A DNA stretch of 64,000 bases, taken from NCBI GenBank assembly GCA_963924555.1, contig OZ004583.1:6834582-6898581 (forward strand), in the 5' to 3' direction. The notes under the pieces are model-generated. The model ran no database searches. It worked only from the letters and a program-made list of their open reading frames with translations, and had not been told where the DNA came from. A program made the position numbers and the translations under genes. This document shows positions 11,913 through 22,500 of this stretch, piece after piece (position 1 is the stretch's first letter; each line of letters opens with the position of its first letter). The DNA is from Crambe crambe. Lineage: Eukaryota > Porifera > Demospongiae > Poecilosclerida > Crambeidae.

Positions 11913-12145
11913 ATCACTGCCTTCACTGTGTTCACTGATCACTACCCTCACTGGGATCACTGCTTTCACTGTGATCTAGTCTTGTGACTGTGATCTAGTC
12001 TTGTCACTTGTCACTTGTCACTGTGATCGCACTCTTTAATTAACTTTTTTCATTGGAGTCACCGCTTTCACTGTCAGTGTGTTCACCTTTCACTGGGGTC
12101 ACTGTGTTCACTACTTTTACTGATTCATGGAGTTTACTTGCACTG
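11913..12145. repeat. CACTG-rich degenerate tandem repeat, right part
   Basis: Irregular units built from TCACTGCTTTCACTGTGATC and CTTGTCACTGTGATC. Continuation of the tract at 10,490-10,570 after the LINE. Confidence 0.75.
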
Positions 12146-12710
12146 TGAGCCCCCCTCCCCCCTGATAATTATTATCTAATAATTATGTATCACTCTTGTT
12201 ATTATCTTGTATCATTAACATGCTATGATGTAATAAATAGACATGCTCATGTATGTAGATACTGGAAAAGAATCCATTATAATCCATAGAATTGGAATAC
12301 TACACCAATACAAGAAGCTTTATAGTTAATGATTATTGCTTGCTGACTCAGCATACTAGCTATAATGTAAAATTGTGACATGCTAGTTAGAAAACAATAA
12401 CTCTAATAGATACAGTACACAAGCTATAACACAGAGCCTATAAGTATATATCTATTGTGTAATTTAGCTATAGCTATGTATACGGTTGGTTACACATTTG
12501 TTCCCTCCCTAGATTCCATATGAAGATCACCTATGAAAGACAATGTGATATAGCTAGGATCATATTAGCTATGGAACCTCTAATAAAGAACCCTCAGAAA
12601 TAATGGCACCTTGGGGTATTAGCTATCATACCTCGCTCTTGTTCATCCCCCCAGTTTATGCGATCCTTTAGATAAAACTGCATGCAGCTATGACTTAGCA
12701 ATGTCTTTAG
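12146..12710. other. 3' flank of gene B, no gene recognised
   Basis: AT-rich sequence downstream of the last coding exon found for gene B. It probably includes that gene's 3' UTR. No polyadenylation signal was assigned. Confidence 0.4.
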
Positions 12711-14687
12711 TTAACCTTTCTTTTGGTGGCAGTGAGGACAAAGCATCATGTTATTTTCTGAACATTGAAAGTGAGTCTTGCATTTTTCACAAACCTACAG
12801 AGTGAGTTGGTTTAGCATAATAACTCTAAAGAGAACAAATTAGGTCAATTTAAAGCCTACTTGCAGTGCTACCACTCTATATGCCATACAGCAGATTTGT
12901 TGTTTACATAAGGAGCCAACAAGGGAGGAGTGAGGTACTATTCTCAATTGCAAGTGTTAAAAACTTGCTCAATAACATACAGTTTGAGACTTTGTAGTGG
13001 AATCATTCTGAGGAGTAAGTTTGAGTGACTCAAAATCAGCAAGAGTACTAACTGGATCTTGTTGGGAAGGATGATACACTTTCATTCCTATGTAGGAAAA
13101 TAACCAAGTCAATTATACTATTCAGGTTCATTTTCACAACAAACATACTCCCTATAACCTATTAGCTGTATCCATGGTAACAAGGTGTGGCTGCGAAAGT
13201 GGGCAAGGTCAGATAAAATCCCCCGGATAAAACGATAAAATTTCTAAATGAAACTTAAACTCAGTTATCAAAAATTGCATAAAATTCTAGCATTAAATTA
13301 CATGATAAAAATGTGGAGAGAATTATTGGTAGAGACAATTGATATTATTGTAGCTACTTACTAATAGATGTATACTATAGCTACACACATGAAAGGTACT
13401 ATGGTTGTAAACATCAGAGAGAATAAAATCTAGATAGCTACTGCCTGAGCACCAAACACTCTGATCATAGCTATAGCTAGTTGGCTTTGTCAGAATGGTA
13501 GCTAGCTATATTGAGCAGAATCTTACGCTGTCACAGTTCAAAGGTAAGCACATGCATGCATGTCACTCATTGCATGACAACAAGTAAGGGCAGAGCTTGA
13601 TGTGCCCAAGTGTTTTAGCTTTGAGCTATTTGCTGGACTCAACATCGAACCCGAGTCCAACAAAAAGGATTAACAAAAAGAGAGACAGAGAAGTATGGTT
13701 CAAAGGTCAATCACTACAGAGAGAGCAACAAACAAGGCACCAGAGACTGAAGTAAGCCTAACTAGCCTGACATCATGACAAAGACAGAAGTATAGGCTGG
13801 CGAAGGGAGCAACATGCAAGGAGCCAGAGACTGCCTAATTAACAAGCAAGGTGCTGATATAGCATGCAGTTACAGATACATGCTGGTGCAGGCTAGTAAC
13901 TACATAATATTTTTTACAATGGATTTTGCTGTAGATGAGTCTGAAAGACAAGTGTAGTGATCACTTACCTTTTTCGATGCGTTCTTTGCAACAAGAATGA
14001 CACACTCTTTGCTTCATTTTCAAATCGGCTTTAAAGACCGTGCAGACTGAACAGAAACACTGTAAAATAATGATTAGCTAAAGGTCTTATTATTACCCTG
14101 AAGAAGGCGCTATGGTACAGAGTAACTCCATAATTATGGGGAATTGTCCTACTGCAAAATTCATAATTGAAACTTGCTTGATTGTAATTCATAATTTGGA
14201 GTTTCCAAGATAGGTGTCAAAGAAACACTTGTCATTCTAATAAGCATGCATCGTTTGCATAGTTAAATTTGTGACAGTACTTGGGAAAAGGTACCTTTTC
14301 GTGTAAAACATGTAAAACATTAAAAGCTGTTAAATGCTTATAAAATATTTACAAGCTACAATAATTATAAGATGTAAGATTCAATTAAGTATAACTCAGG
14401 AACAAAATGGAGTATTAATTTGATTTAAAAGCCATGTAAATCTCCAGATTAAGAGCTTTAGAATGATACCAATAACTCCGTTTTGAATTTCTGCGTGAAA
14501 AGGTACCTTTTTTCCCCAAGTACTGTCACGTTTTATAATTAATGTATGGCTAGTTCACCTTGCTACATGCACTGCAGCGGTAAAATTCATTGAGTTTCCA
14601 TGGAACTATAGAGAATTCTGATCCACACTGCTGACATTTATTAGCTTTTTCTTCACTAGGTTTGGAATGTCTGACTTCATCATCTGG
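12711..14687 (-). CDS. Gene B distal cassette: second FYVE, proline-rich exon, half FYVE
   Basis: The second FYVE finger is split into 14559-14687 (PDDEVRH..., CQQC, CSACSK) and 13969-14059 (CSVC, then QRVCHSCCKE). The break after C-x-x-C-S-K falls at the same place as in every other copy. Next is a Pro/Ser/Thr-rich exon, 12981-13087, ending KSQT like the proline-rich exon of gene C. The last exon, 12711-12794 (CEKC ... MLCPHCHQKKG, stop), is only the second half of a FYVE. Phases are 0-0, 0-1, 1-0 and 0-stop, so the set joins cleanly to the rest of gene B. The canonical basic RHHC patch is absent, so PI3P binding is doubtful. Confidence 0.65.
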
Positions 14688-17600
14688 CTGCAAAAGAATA
14701 AACATGCTTATTGCATTCAGGGGCACTGGGCATGTCCTGAGTTGTGGGTTTGAAGCCTATTTAATCGAGACCATAGCATAGCAAATTTTCAGTGGATATA
14801 GTTTCCATAGGAAGCTTGAGGTTAAATTGAGTGGGATCAAGAGAAGACTATTGCAGCAGCTTGTACATGCACCACTATGTATTTTGGCACATAATAGATT
14901 TGCATTATCAGTTCGGTTGACAGTTAACACTGTCTAAGGAGTTTGTACTGAAGATCTGAAAATGCATGTCAACGTATCAATCCTGCTAGCTAGCTAAGTT
15001 ATAAAAACTAGGTGGTAATGCCATGGTCACAGTTAAATATGACAGTATGCCTTTGTTCTTTGTTGGCTCTCCTCAAATGACCATTAATTCACCTGCTTCG
15101 TAGCCTCTGCTCTCACTGTTTAAGATCTCTAGTCTTTTTACCTTTTCAAGCTACGTAACACATACGTAGCTACTTGCTACATACCTGAGCTGTAGTATAA
15201 GGTCATAAAGGATGCATATAACTAGCTATATTATTCTAACTATGTATAATAGACAAGTAGGAATGGCTGTGGCATTATCTCCTGATTTTTATAACCACAC
15301 CCATAAGCTACTTTACTCCCCATGAGAGGCCATGGCTCAACAGGAGCACTCATGGGGAGTGAAGTAGCTTAGGTAGCTTAAGTAGTTAGGTTCCCATTTT
15401 TGGTTATGTGGATTATTAGCCTCGTCCCCGGCTCTCGCATGCGCAAGGCTAGTGGATCATGTGATCTCGCTTAAAGCCATGCTATATTATACTCGAGAAA
15501 TAAGTACCACTGAAACTTACCCAATGATGGCATGATATCTCAATTGAAACACAACATTCACATGAATATGAATGCATTCAACTTCAATGTATTTCACTAA
15601 GTATGTACGTAAGTGACCTCTATAAGTGAAGTTTTGATAAGCAGTTTTTTTGATGTCTAGGTGAATAGAATACTAGAAAGTTGCTACTGACCATCTATTT
15701 TACGTACTTATAGGATAAAAGACCAGATGAGAGTGGAAACCAAAAACAAACAACTCTAGGAGTACTTATTGAATGATTCTTATGTGCATGCATCCAGGGG
15801 GAAAAGGGGGGGGGGGGGTTCAAACAAACTATATTAGATCCACCACTAGCAACTGCAACTATTATCAACCCTTAGACACGCCCTTCATTTTCTACGTGGT
15901 TTGTGATTGAAGTGACATGATGTTTACACATGATACTAGCTATAGGTCATCTATAGTTTAAATAGGCGGTGCTACGTGGTTCGTTGAGTGCCTGGCCTTA
16001 ATTGCACTGAAAAGTGATTATTGTACTCAAGCATAATAGGCATTGCTTGAGCAACACTATATTATACCGTTCTCCGTCAATCCCATGAAACTGCTAGAAA
16101 AGTCTTTCTGTCACTCTGTTACTACGTGCGCAGGCCTACAGTTTCCTATGGATAAGCAGCTCCTACAATCCATTATCAAGTTTGTGCATGCACAATATGC
16201 ATGTGCAGGGTGCTACTAATCAGGATAATTATTGCATGAGGGGTAACTTGATCGTATAATAATTATTGAGAGATTCTATATTTTCAGTAAAATGTAACTT
16301 ACTTTTTGTTCATTTGCTCCATCTTGATTGTCAGATGTGCCACTAGGTCCATTGGTACTTAGATTGGGTGGGTCCTACATATATTAAATAGAATGTATGA
16401 TGTCATAGCTATGTAGAGTTTCACCACAGCTGCATCTAGCTACATAGCTACGTAGATTTCAATGAAACTAGATAGGTACGTTTAAAGTACAGCTAGATTT
16501 TTTTTTTGAAATTGAATGCAATTGCTAGAGTGTATACACCTCATGCATGAATAGTTGACATGACTGTAGCAATGTGTGCTTAACTATACAGCTATGACAT
16601 ACTATGCATAGCCTGTATGGAGTGTTATTAGCACATCAATAAAAAATGCACAAAAGTAACACAAAATGTCTGTATCACACCACTAGAAAGAAGAAGAACT
16701 AAACAGAGCTTAGAACAAGAGGAATAGAGGTAGCTAGCTAGTTATGTAAAACAAGGAATGGGTGGTAATCTTCACTGTAACAACAGTACTCATTACGCTG
16801 TAGAAGGCCACAAAGTTAATGTTAAGATGAGTAGTCGCCCACAAATGCTTTCTTGTTTGCACTACTTCCACCATGACTGATGAGATCGTACACATGTTCA
16901 GCTTCCACCATAGAGTAGTTAGGGTTATTAAATTGCATAGCAGTTGATGTCTAATAATAAAATTTTACAACTTTTAACAAGAAAATACTTAGTCTTTGAA
17001 GTGCTTGGAATGGAATAAAGGAATCAGGAATTTTTATCAGTCTCTCACCCATGAATATCTGACACCGATATATAGTTGAAGCTAATATTATGGCTGTAAT
17101 GCTGAAAGGATTGTAGCCTATGATACGCATTCATTTAAGGAAAGAGACCACTCTTATTTTGAATGCTTAACAGAATGAAAGTGTTCCCTTTCCAAGATCC
17201 AGTCACATTATGTCATTGATGTATGCACATGTTAAATATGTAGTCGCACTCACAGTGAATGGCTTTCAGTGCATAAATAGTACAGAGACCTACCTCATCA
17301 TTTTGCATTGCAAAAGGTATAGCTACCACATGTAATACATACAGGCTTTGTAGTGGAACCAGTCTTTGAAGAAGAATGTTGAGTAGAAGTAACTGAAGCT
17401 GGTTGAGAAGAAGCTGGTTGATAAAATTGACAGGGAGGTCGAACACCAGGACCACACACTGCTATTCCTGTGGGGAGGGAGGGAGAACTTAGTAATATTT
17501 CTCCCTCTCCCTCTGAGGGAGAGGGAGAAATATTACTAAGGCTATAACATCATCACACAAAAATTATAAGAAATCTTCCAAGAGTCCTCTAAGCATTCGG

Positions 17601-20600
17601 ACCCGATAATTTTTTGATCCCCTATAGCTAACTGTTAAATCTGGCTGGACTGTATTTTCTAGCTATAGCTGCATAAGAAATCCTTACTTCAAGGTTTACA
17701 AAAATTAATCTTGATAGCTAGAATTATAATAGTTGAAAATCCATGTCATTTCTTTTAAAAAGATGTCCACATGCAGTTTATTGTTGTCCATTTTTTGCTT
17801 TGGAAACTCATGCATGTAGAGATCACTTACCTTTTTTTTTACATTCTTCATAACAAGTATCACACACTCTTCTTTTTTGGAAGAAGAAATTCTTTGAATA
17901 AGGAAGTTCAGCTTTATTGGTAGTGCACAACGAACAGTAACTCTGTAAAAATTAGTAATCATTGTATTCTGAACAAGGTAGAGGAAAGTAATGTACGGAT
18001 GACTTACTGTAGATGGTAAAGAGTAAGAATAAGAGGTTTAGAATAATTATACAAGGACTAAATCAAGTGAAGTTAGTGTGTAGATCCCTTGGTCTCAGTG
18101 TCTAACATAGAAATCAATCAGTTGCCTTGGAAATTATGACTGTGCGCATGCTCAGTACAGAGTGAGATAACTCTATGAGATATAATGGGCAGATAGATGC
18201 TTGGCCTATGGCAAGATACTATTGTAACTATATCAAGTATAAATAATATCGCCACTATCCAAGTGAGTGAAGCATTTGCCCAGGCTCTTAGTCTCTACTC
18301 TTGGAATCTAGTTAGGATACATGTACATAGGCTACTTATAGCTAGTATGAAATCAGTATATCCTCTGCTACGAATGACTTGAAGGTGCTTTCATAAGTGA
18401 CTGCCACTGTACTCACCAATAACTGTTAGCCTCGGCCCCAGGCACTCTTTTGCGACCTGTCTAAAAGAGAGCCTGGTATCAGTTGTGTGCCCAAAATTCT
18501 GAGGTTCCGTATATTCTTGGTACACTCCCCGTAAATGGATTTCATTGAAAAAATAATCTGAGTACCAAACAATAAAACCAGCCTAAAGCCTTGTCCCCAG
18601 GCTCTATTGAAAATAGAGCCTGGTATCAATAATTGTTTGCGCATGTCCAGTTTTTCCATGTGCATGTTCAGTTTTTCTGTACCATTCACTACTGCAGGAC
18701 TGTGCTACAACATGCACAGAATTGATGTTAATTTTTGACGGCTCTAGAGAGTCTATGGTGCTGTTTTTGAAGATGAGGAGTTTTGATACAGCTTTTAAAC
18801 CACTATGTTGTTAAGCTAAGTGAATGATTACTCTGATTAGCTACATTCTGATCTGTCAATATCCAGTGTGGATCTCTGGAGCATCTGAAACAGGTATTTG
18901 ATCAGTTTCAAGGGATTGGGTGAAGCACATCCTCAGAAATACGGGTTTGCATACCCTGAGGTTCCATTCCATTGGACACATACTGAATATTTAATTTGTC
19001 TATTAATTGGCTTGGTTTAAAAATAAAATCTTGCTACTAGAACTAGGGCTAGGGCTAAATTAGCTACTGTAATAATTACTGTACTTCACCTTGCCACATG
19101 CATCACAGTAGTGATGTGGATTCCAAAAAAAAGATAATTCTGATTGACACTGCTGACATTCGGAAGCTTTCTTCTTGTTTGGTTCATTATGTCCAAAGTC
19201 ATCTTTGATTGGCTACAAAAGAACAAACATGCTTATTTCATTCAGAGGTTTCACTATGATAATTGTATGACTCCAGAGTTATATGTTTATAGCTAGCCTA
19301 GCAATTCAATAGCTGATTTAGTGGAAAGTGTGTGTTTATAGGAGTACTGCAAGTTGAGAAGGCCCGTGGGCCCAAGGTCACATACCAAGGTGTATAGGCC
19401 CTAAATGCATGGCAATTATATTAATTGGTCCAACCTCTCCAGGAGGTGGATATATGATTCATCAACTTCGAATACATGGTCCAAATTTCTTCATTTTTGA
19501 TTTTAATAGTTAGCTAGTGCTATTTACCTGTTGATCCATTTTGTCTCTTTTTTGAGCTTGTTTAACCTGAAAGAGTATGCCGTATAGCCAGAAATATTGA
19601 TAAAGATTTAATTTGACGCTTTGGTGGTTTAAGCATCATATTATGAAAAATAAAACCGTTGAAATGTAGCGCAGTTTAATTAAGTTCACAATACGTACTT
19701 GTGTGCATATTGTTTGCCATTAATTGCACACCACTACATGCAGCTGCCACTCTACTGAAGTATATTCTACCAATCCAGTGCTTAGCTCTTTATCTTGTGA
19801 AGATTTAAAGCATAGAAAATCAAAGAATGTTTGGAATCTATGATAGCACAACAAATTGAAGAGCCATTGCATCCATCACTGTAAAGAAAGAGAGAACAAG
19901 TGGCTGAAATTCTTTGAGCAATGTGTTTAACGATTGCAGCCATCTTAAGAACAACAACACGTCATTCATATTTTTTATGAGGACTGTCAATATTTCCAGC
20001 TGTATGGTACTGTTGGTAATTAGAAATAACAACAATAACAAATATCCACAAACATTAACTCTGCATGCTGACAACTGCAAAATTATCATTATACATACCT
20101 CATTACAGATGGCCACAAGAATAACAGCAACAAATAGAAGGGAAATGAAGGAGAGGATAAATGCTGCAATAATGAGGTTGTCTCTGTTGGACTGCCATTT
20201 TGAATCACATGTGTCTATGAATACTAAGTTTAAATAATTATAACATTTTGAATATCATCCTTACTTTTTTGTGGTCCCACTACACCACCAACTGCAATCC
20301 ATAAACAAAGAGACACCAACCACAAGAAAACAGCTACTAGCAAGAGGACAAGTGATGCAATCCACACACGTTTAGTGCCTGAATACCAAAAAAATAAATG
20401 ATTAGCTTATAGGTCTGGAAAATCATGACTTACTTGCAGTGTTAGATTTTATAAAAAGTGGTATCCACACAATTACAATGATAATGCCTAATATCAGAAA
20501 CATCACACCCACAATCAAAAGCCCAATGTTGGTATCAGTCAGATGAGTGGCAACTATAAGGAAGAAATCATCTTTATAATAATAAACAGGAACACAATAA

Positions 20601-22377
20601 ATGTGAACTTTACATTCTTCAGTCATGAAACTTCTTCTTGACCTGTAGAAAGTGGAATTTACCCTCACTTCAACCTGAAAGTAGTACTGAGTTGAAGCAT
20701 GCATCAGTGGCAGGGGAGAGGGTGAGTTCAAAGACACATTCAGGTGGTTGTCAAAGTTCTCATAGGAGGAGTCCTGGCCATATTGGATGACACAAGGTCC
20801 TTCAGCCAGGATAGAGGAGCAGAGAAGAGTAGTAACACACTCTTCAAATGTTAGTGCAAGACTTAAAACTTCTGATTGAAGTGAGTTGCCTGTGATAGAA
20901 TGATTTACTTGAATAAGAATAATAATCGATATTTGTAAATGTACAATACCTATTGAAATTGAATCTGCACTATTGGATTGTCCAAAAGCATTGACAGCAT
21001 AGATGGAGACAAGATAGCTTTGATTTGAGGAGGAGGTGGTGAAGGAGGTGGAACAGAGATTATTATTGCAGCTATCAGAGTTAACCACCCTCTCTTCCAA
21101 CCTCCCCCCTCCACTATCATCCAGAAATATTGAGTAGTTGAGAGAGTTGTCAAAGGAACAAACATCAGATAAGGACAAATGCTGAAGAAATATGAAAATA
21201 GAGGTGAAGGTATATACCTAAAAATGATCGTTATAATTACCTTTACTTGCCAAGTTACTGTCAGCTGACTTAGCGAATTTTCTTCAATATACATAGGAAT
21301 TAGTACAATCTCAGGAATCAGTGGAACTGAAAATGACAGCCAAGACAGGTTATTGGCATTAAACCTTGTGAGTTTATTAAGTATGTACCTTGTGGGTGGA
21401 CTGTGATAGTACTCTCAGCCCCTTCTTGATTCCCACAGTTGATAGCACTGACTGTGTAGGAGTAGAGTGTCTCCAGGACCAGTCCAGAGCAGTTGTAATT
21501 CTCATTGGGACACACCAGCTGGTCACTGAGACAGGAGGAGGGGGTGGGGGTTACTACTACATGGTAGTTGGTCACATTATTCCCAGAGGAAAAGGAGTCG
21601 AAAGACACTATTATACTTTCAGGAGATGTGATAAGGGAACATTCCAACAAAGGACGTGTGGGAGGTGCTGTGTAGAAGATACATACATTGTTATGTTCAG
21701 AACATGCAATTATTGTAGTTTACCTATGTATTGGAAATCTATTCCAGTGGTATTTCTGGTGCCTAGACTCCCACATCTGATATTATTTCCTCCAAACATT
21801 TTTATAGCAGACAAGTTAGCAGTTAGAGTAGAGTAGAAGTTTGCTCTATCAAATGTGGCATCACTGTAGGAAGCATTCACAATCAGAATTGTCACCATAT
21901 CTCTCCAGGGGGATGATGCTAATGTCTCATTGTAGGGAAACTGATGGTTAGGATCATAAGGATAAGCCGCTATCACATCATCATTGATGAACCATCTCAG
22001 TGTTGTGGATGGTAGGTCCACAGCAGTGCAGTCAAATGTCACTTGAGGACAAATTCCAGAAGATAAGGTGACATTAGGAGATAACAGAACAGAAGCTGTG
22101 AAAATAATCATGTCATTACCTACTTCTCCCATGATAATAATTGCATGTGGATCACATCTAGCTAGTTATATTAGGTTTGTTTCTTTTACATATTTTCTCT
22201 CTCTTCAAATTTTGAGCTAATGCCAGTAACTTCAATAATAAATATAGTGGAATGGAATCCATGGTCCATTCAATATTTATGCAGTAGTACTGCAATCATA
22301 TACAGTAGCTATCTTGAAAACTTACATTTTACTGCCCTTGAGTTTATAATAAAGATCATGGTAGAGAGTACAAACAT
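12711..22377 (-). CDS. Receptor gene B, Ig/FN3 ectodomain, three membrane passes, FYVE tail
   Basis: Exons in transcription order: signal peptide 22326-22377 (MFVLSTMIFIINS); Ig-like 21724-22095; FN3-1 21389-21667; FN3-2 21241-21326 plus 20950-21181; membrane-proximal FN3-like 20614-20889; TM1 20434-20553; TM2 20265-20378; TM3 20099-20214; charged linker 19528-19566; FYVE-1 halves 19090-19212 and 17831-17942; proline-rich 17343-17467; terminal 16822-16950. These sum to 2,175 bases, 724 residues. Three hydrophobic segments follow the ectodomain (about residues 432-549), which puts the FYVE tail in the cytosol. Exons at 16303-16374, 14559-14687, 13969-14059, 12981-13087 and 12711-12794 are in compatible phase. 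Replacing the terminal exon with them gives an 842-residue form ending in a partial third FYVE. The first half of that third FYVE was not found; a decayed match may lie near 12,840-12,890. Splice sites are read by eye. Ligand unknown. Confidence 0.8.
15300..15385. repeat. Hairpin repeat in gene B intron
   Basis: AAGCTACTTTACTCCCCATGA pairs with TCATGGGGAGTGAAGTAGCTT across a ~20-base loop. A related TACTTCACTCCC / GGGAGTGAAGTA pair sits inside the large palindrome at 45,442-45,739, so this is a short foldback family. Confidence 0.7.
16822..16950 (-). CDS. Gene B terminal exon with NPNY tail
   Basis: 43 codons including the stop; reads TSTAMQFNNPNYSMV then EAEHVYDLI and ends GDYSS. NPNY fits the NPxY consensus for PTB-domain binding and clathrin-mediated uptake. 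YSMV-x5-YDLI is ITAM-like but with shorter spacing than the usual 6-8. Homologous exons are at 53,009-53,149 and 35,934-36,086. Sequence after the stop is also conserved among the three, which supports a true 3' end. Confidence 0.8.
   Translation of the reverse strand, partial: TSTAMQFNNPNYSMVEAEHVYDLISHGGSSANKKAFVGDYSS
17343..17467 (-). CDS. Gene B proline-rich exon
   Basis: Encodes a [17 protein letters not shown]-type segment followed by a Ser/Thr-rich stretch. Paralogous exons lie at 53,862-53,995 and 37,231-37,409. The PxxP-like GVRPP stretch could serve as an SH3 or WW ligand (inference). Phase 1 to 0. Confidence 0.75.
17488..17540. repeat. 53-bp near-perfect palindrome
   Basis: CTTAGTAATATTTCTCCCTC... 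is followed at once by its exact complement, ending ...GAAATATTACTAAG, with arms of 26 bases. It lies 20 bases upstream (transcription sense) of the acceptor of the proline-rich exon, so it spans that exon's polypyrimidine tract region. In gene C only one arm equivalent is present (about 54,000-54,040). Confidence 0.9.
17831..19212 (-). CDS. Gene B first FYVE finger (two exons)
   Basis: The first half, 19090-19212, carries CQQC and HHYCDACGK; the second half, 17831-17942, carries YCSLC, LPYSK and RRVCDTCYEECKKK. Together they give eight cysteines in the C-x2-C, C-x2-C, C-x2-C, C-x2-C pattern and the RVCDxCY motif of FYVE domains. The basic R-H-H-C-R-x-C-G patch is reduced to HHYCDACG, and the WxxD motif is not clear. 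The fold is probably kept, with altered PI3P affinity. Confidence 0.75.
18426..18689. repeat. GAGCCTGGTATCA-type short repeats
   Basis: Two units, each with an inverted pair CCAGGC(A/T)CT / AGAGCCTGG followed by TATCA, at about 18,430-18,480 and 18,590-18,630. The same motif appears at about 62,785-62,800 and 63,575-63,635. The 87-codon frame across it has no domain and is not called a gene. Confidence 0.6.
20099..22377 (-). CDS. Gene B ectodomain and membrane block (signal to TM3)
   Basis: The signal peptide is followed by an Ig-like domain of about 124 residues with [16 protein letters not shown] and NNIRCGS, i.e. Cys-Trp-Cys. Next come an FN3 domain ending [19 protein letters not shown], a second FN3 ending VSIYAVNAFGQSN and a Cys-containing membrane-proximal domain. 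Many N-x-S/T sites fit a glycosylated ectodomain. TM1 is the [20 protein letters not shown] stretch, TM2 follows [20 protein letters not shown], and TM3 is NLIIAAFILSFISLLFVAVI. Odd membrane-pass number and a lysine-rich stretch after TM3 place the C-terminus inside. Confidence 0.85.
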
Positions 22378-22500
22378 CAGATTCTATGTTTAAATACAAA
22401 TCAGCTCTGATAATAATAATAAATAACTACAATATTCACCCCAGATATGTAAACAGTGTGGGGCAAGTACAAACAAAGAGATGAAAATAATAGCAGTCTA
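22378..22500 (-). promoter_or_regulatory. Upstream block of gene B conserved with gene A
   Basis: Matches the block upstream of gene A, including ATATGTAAACAGTGTGGGGC at 22,446-22,465. It may be a 5' UTR or promoter. The corresponding place in gene C keeps only the TTCTATGTTTAAA and CAGCT.TGATAATAAT parts (about 62,503-62,545). Confidence 0.35.

Noticed and set aside
12795-12980. First half of a third FYVE finger in gene B
   Set aside because: The sequence before 12,794 shows only a vague, stop-containing resemblance to a CRACGK exon; not enough to call.
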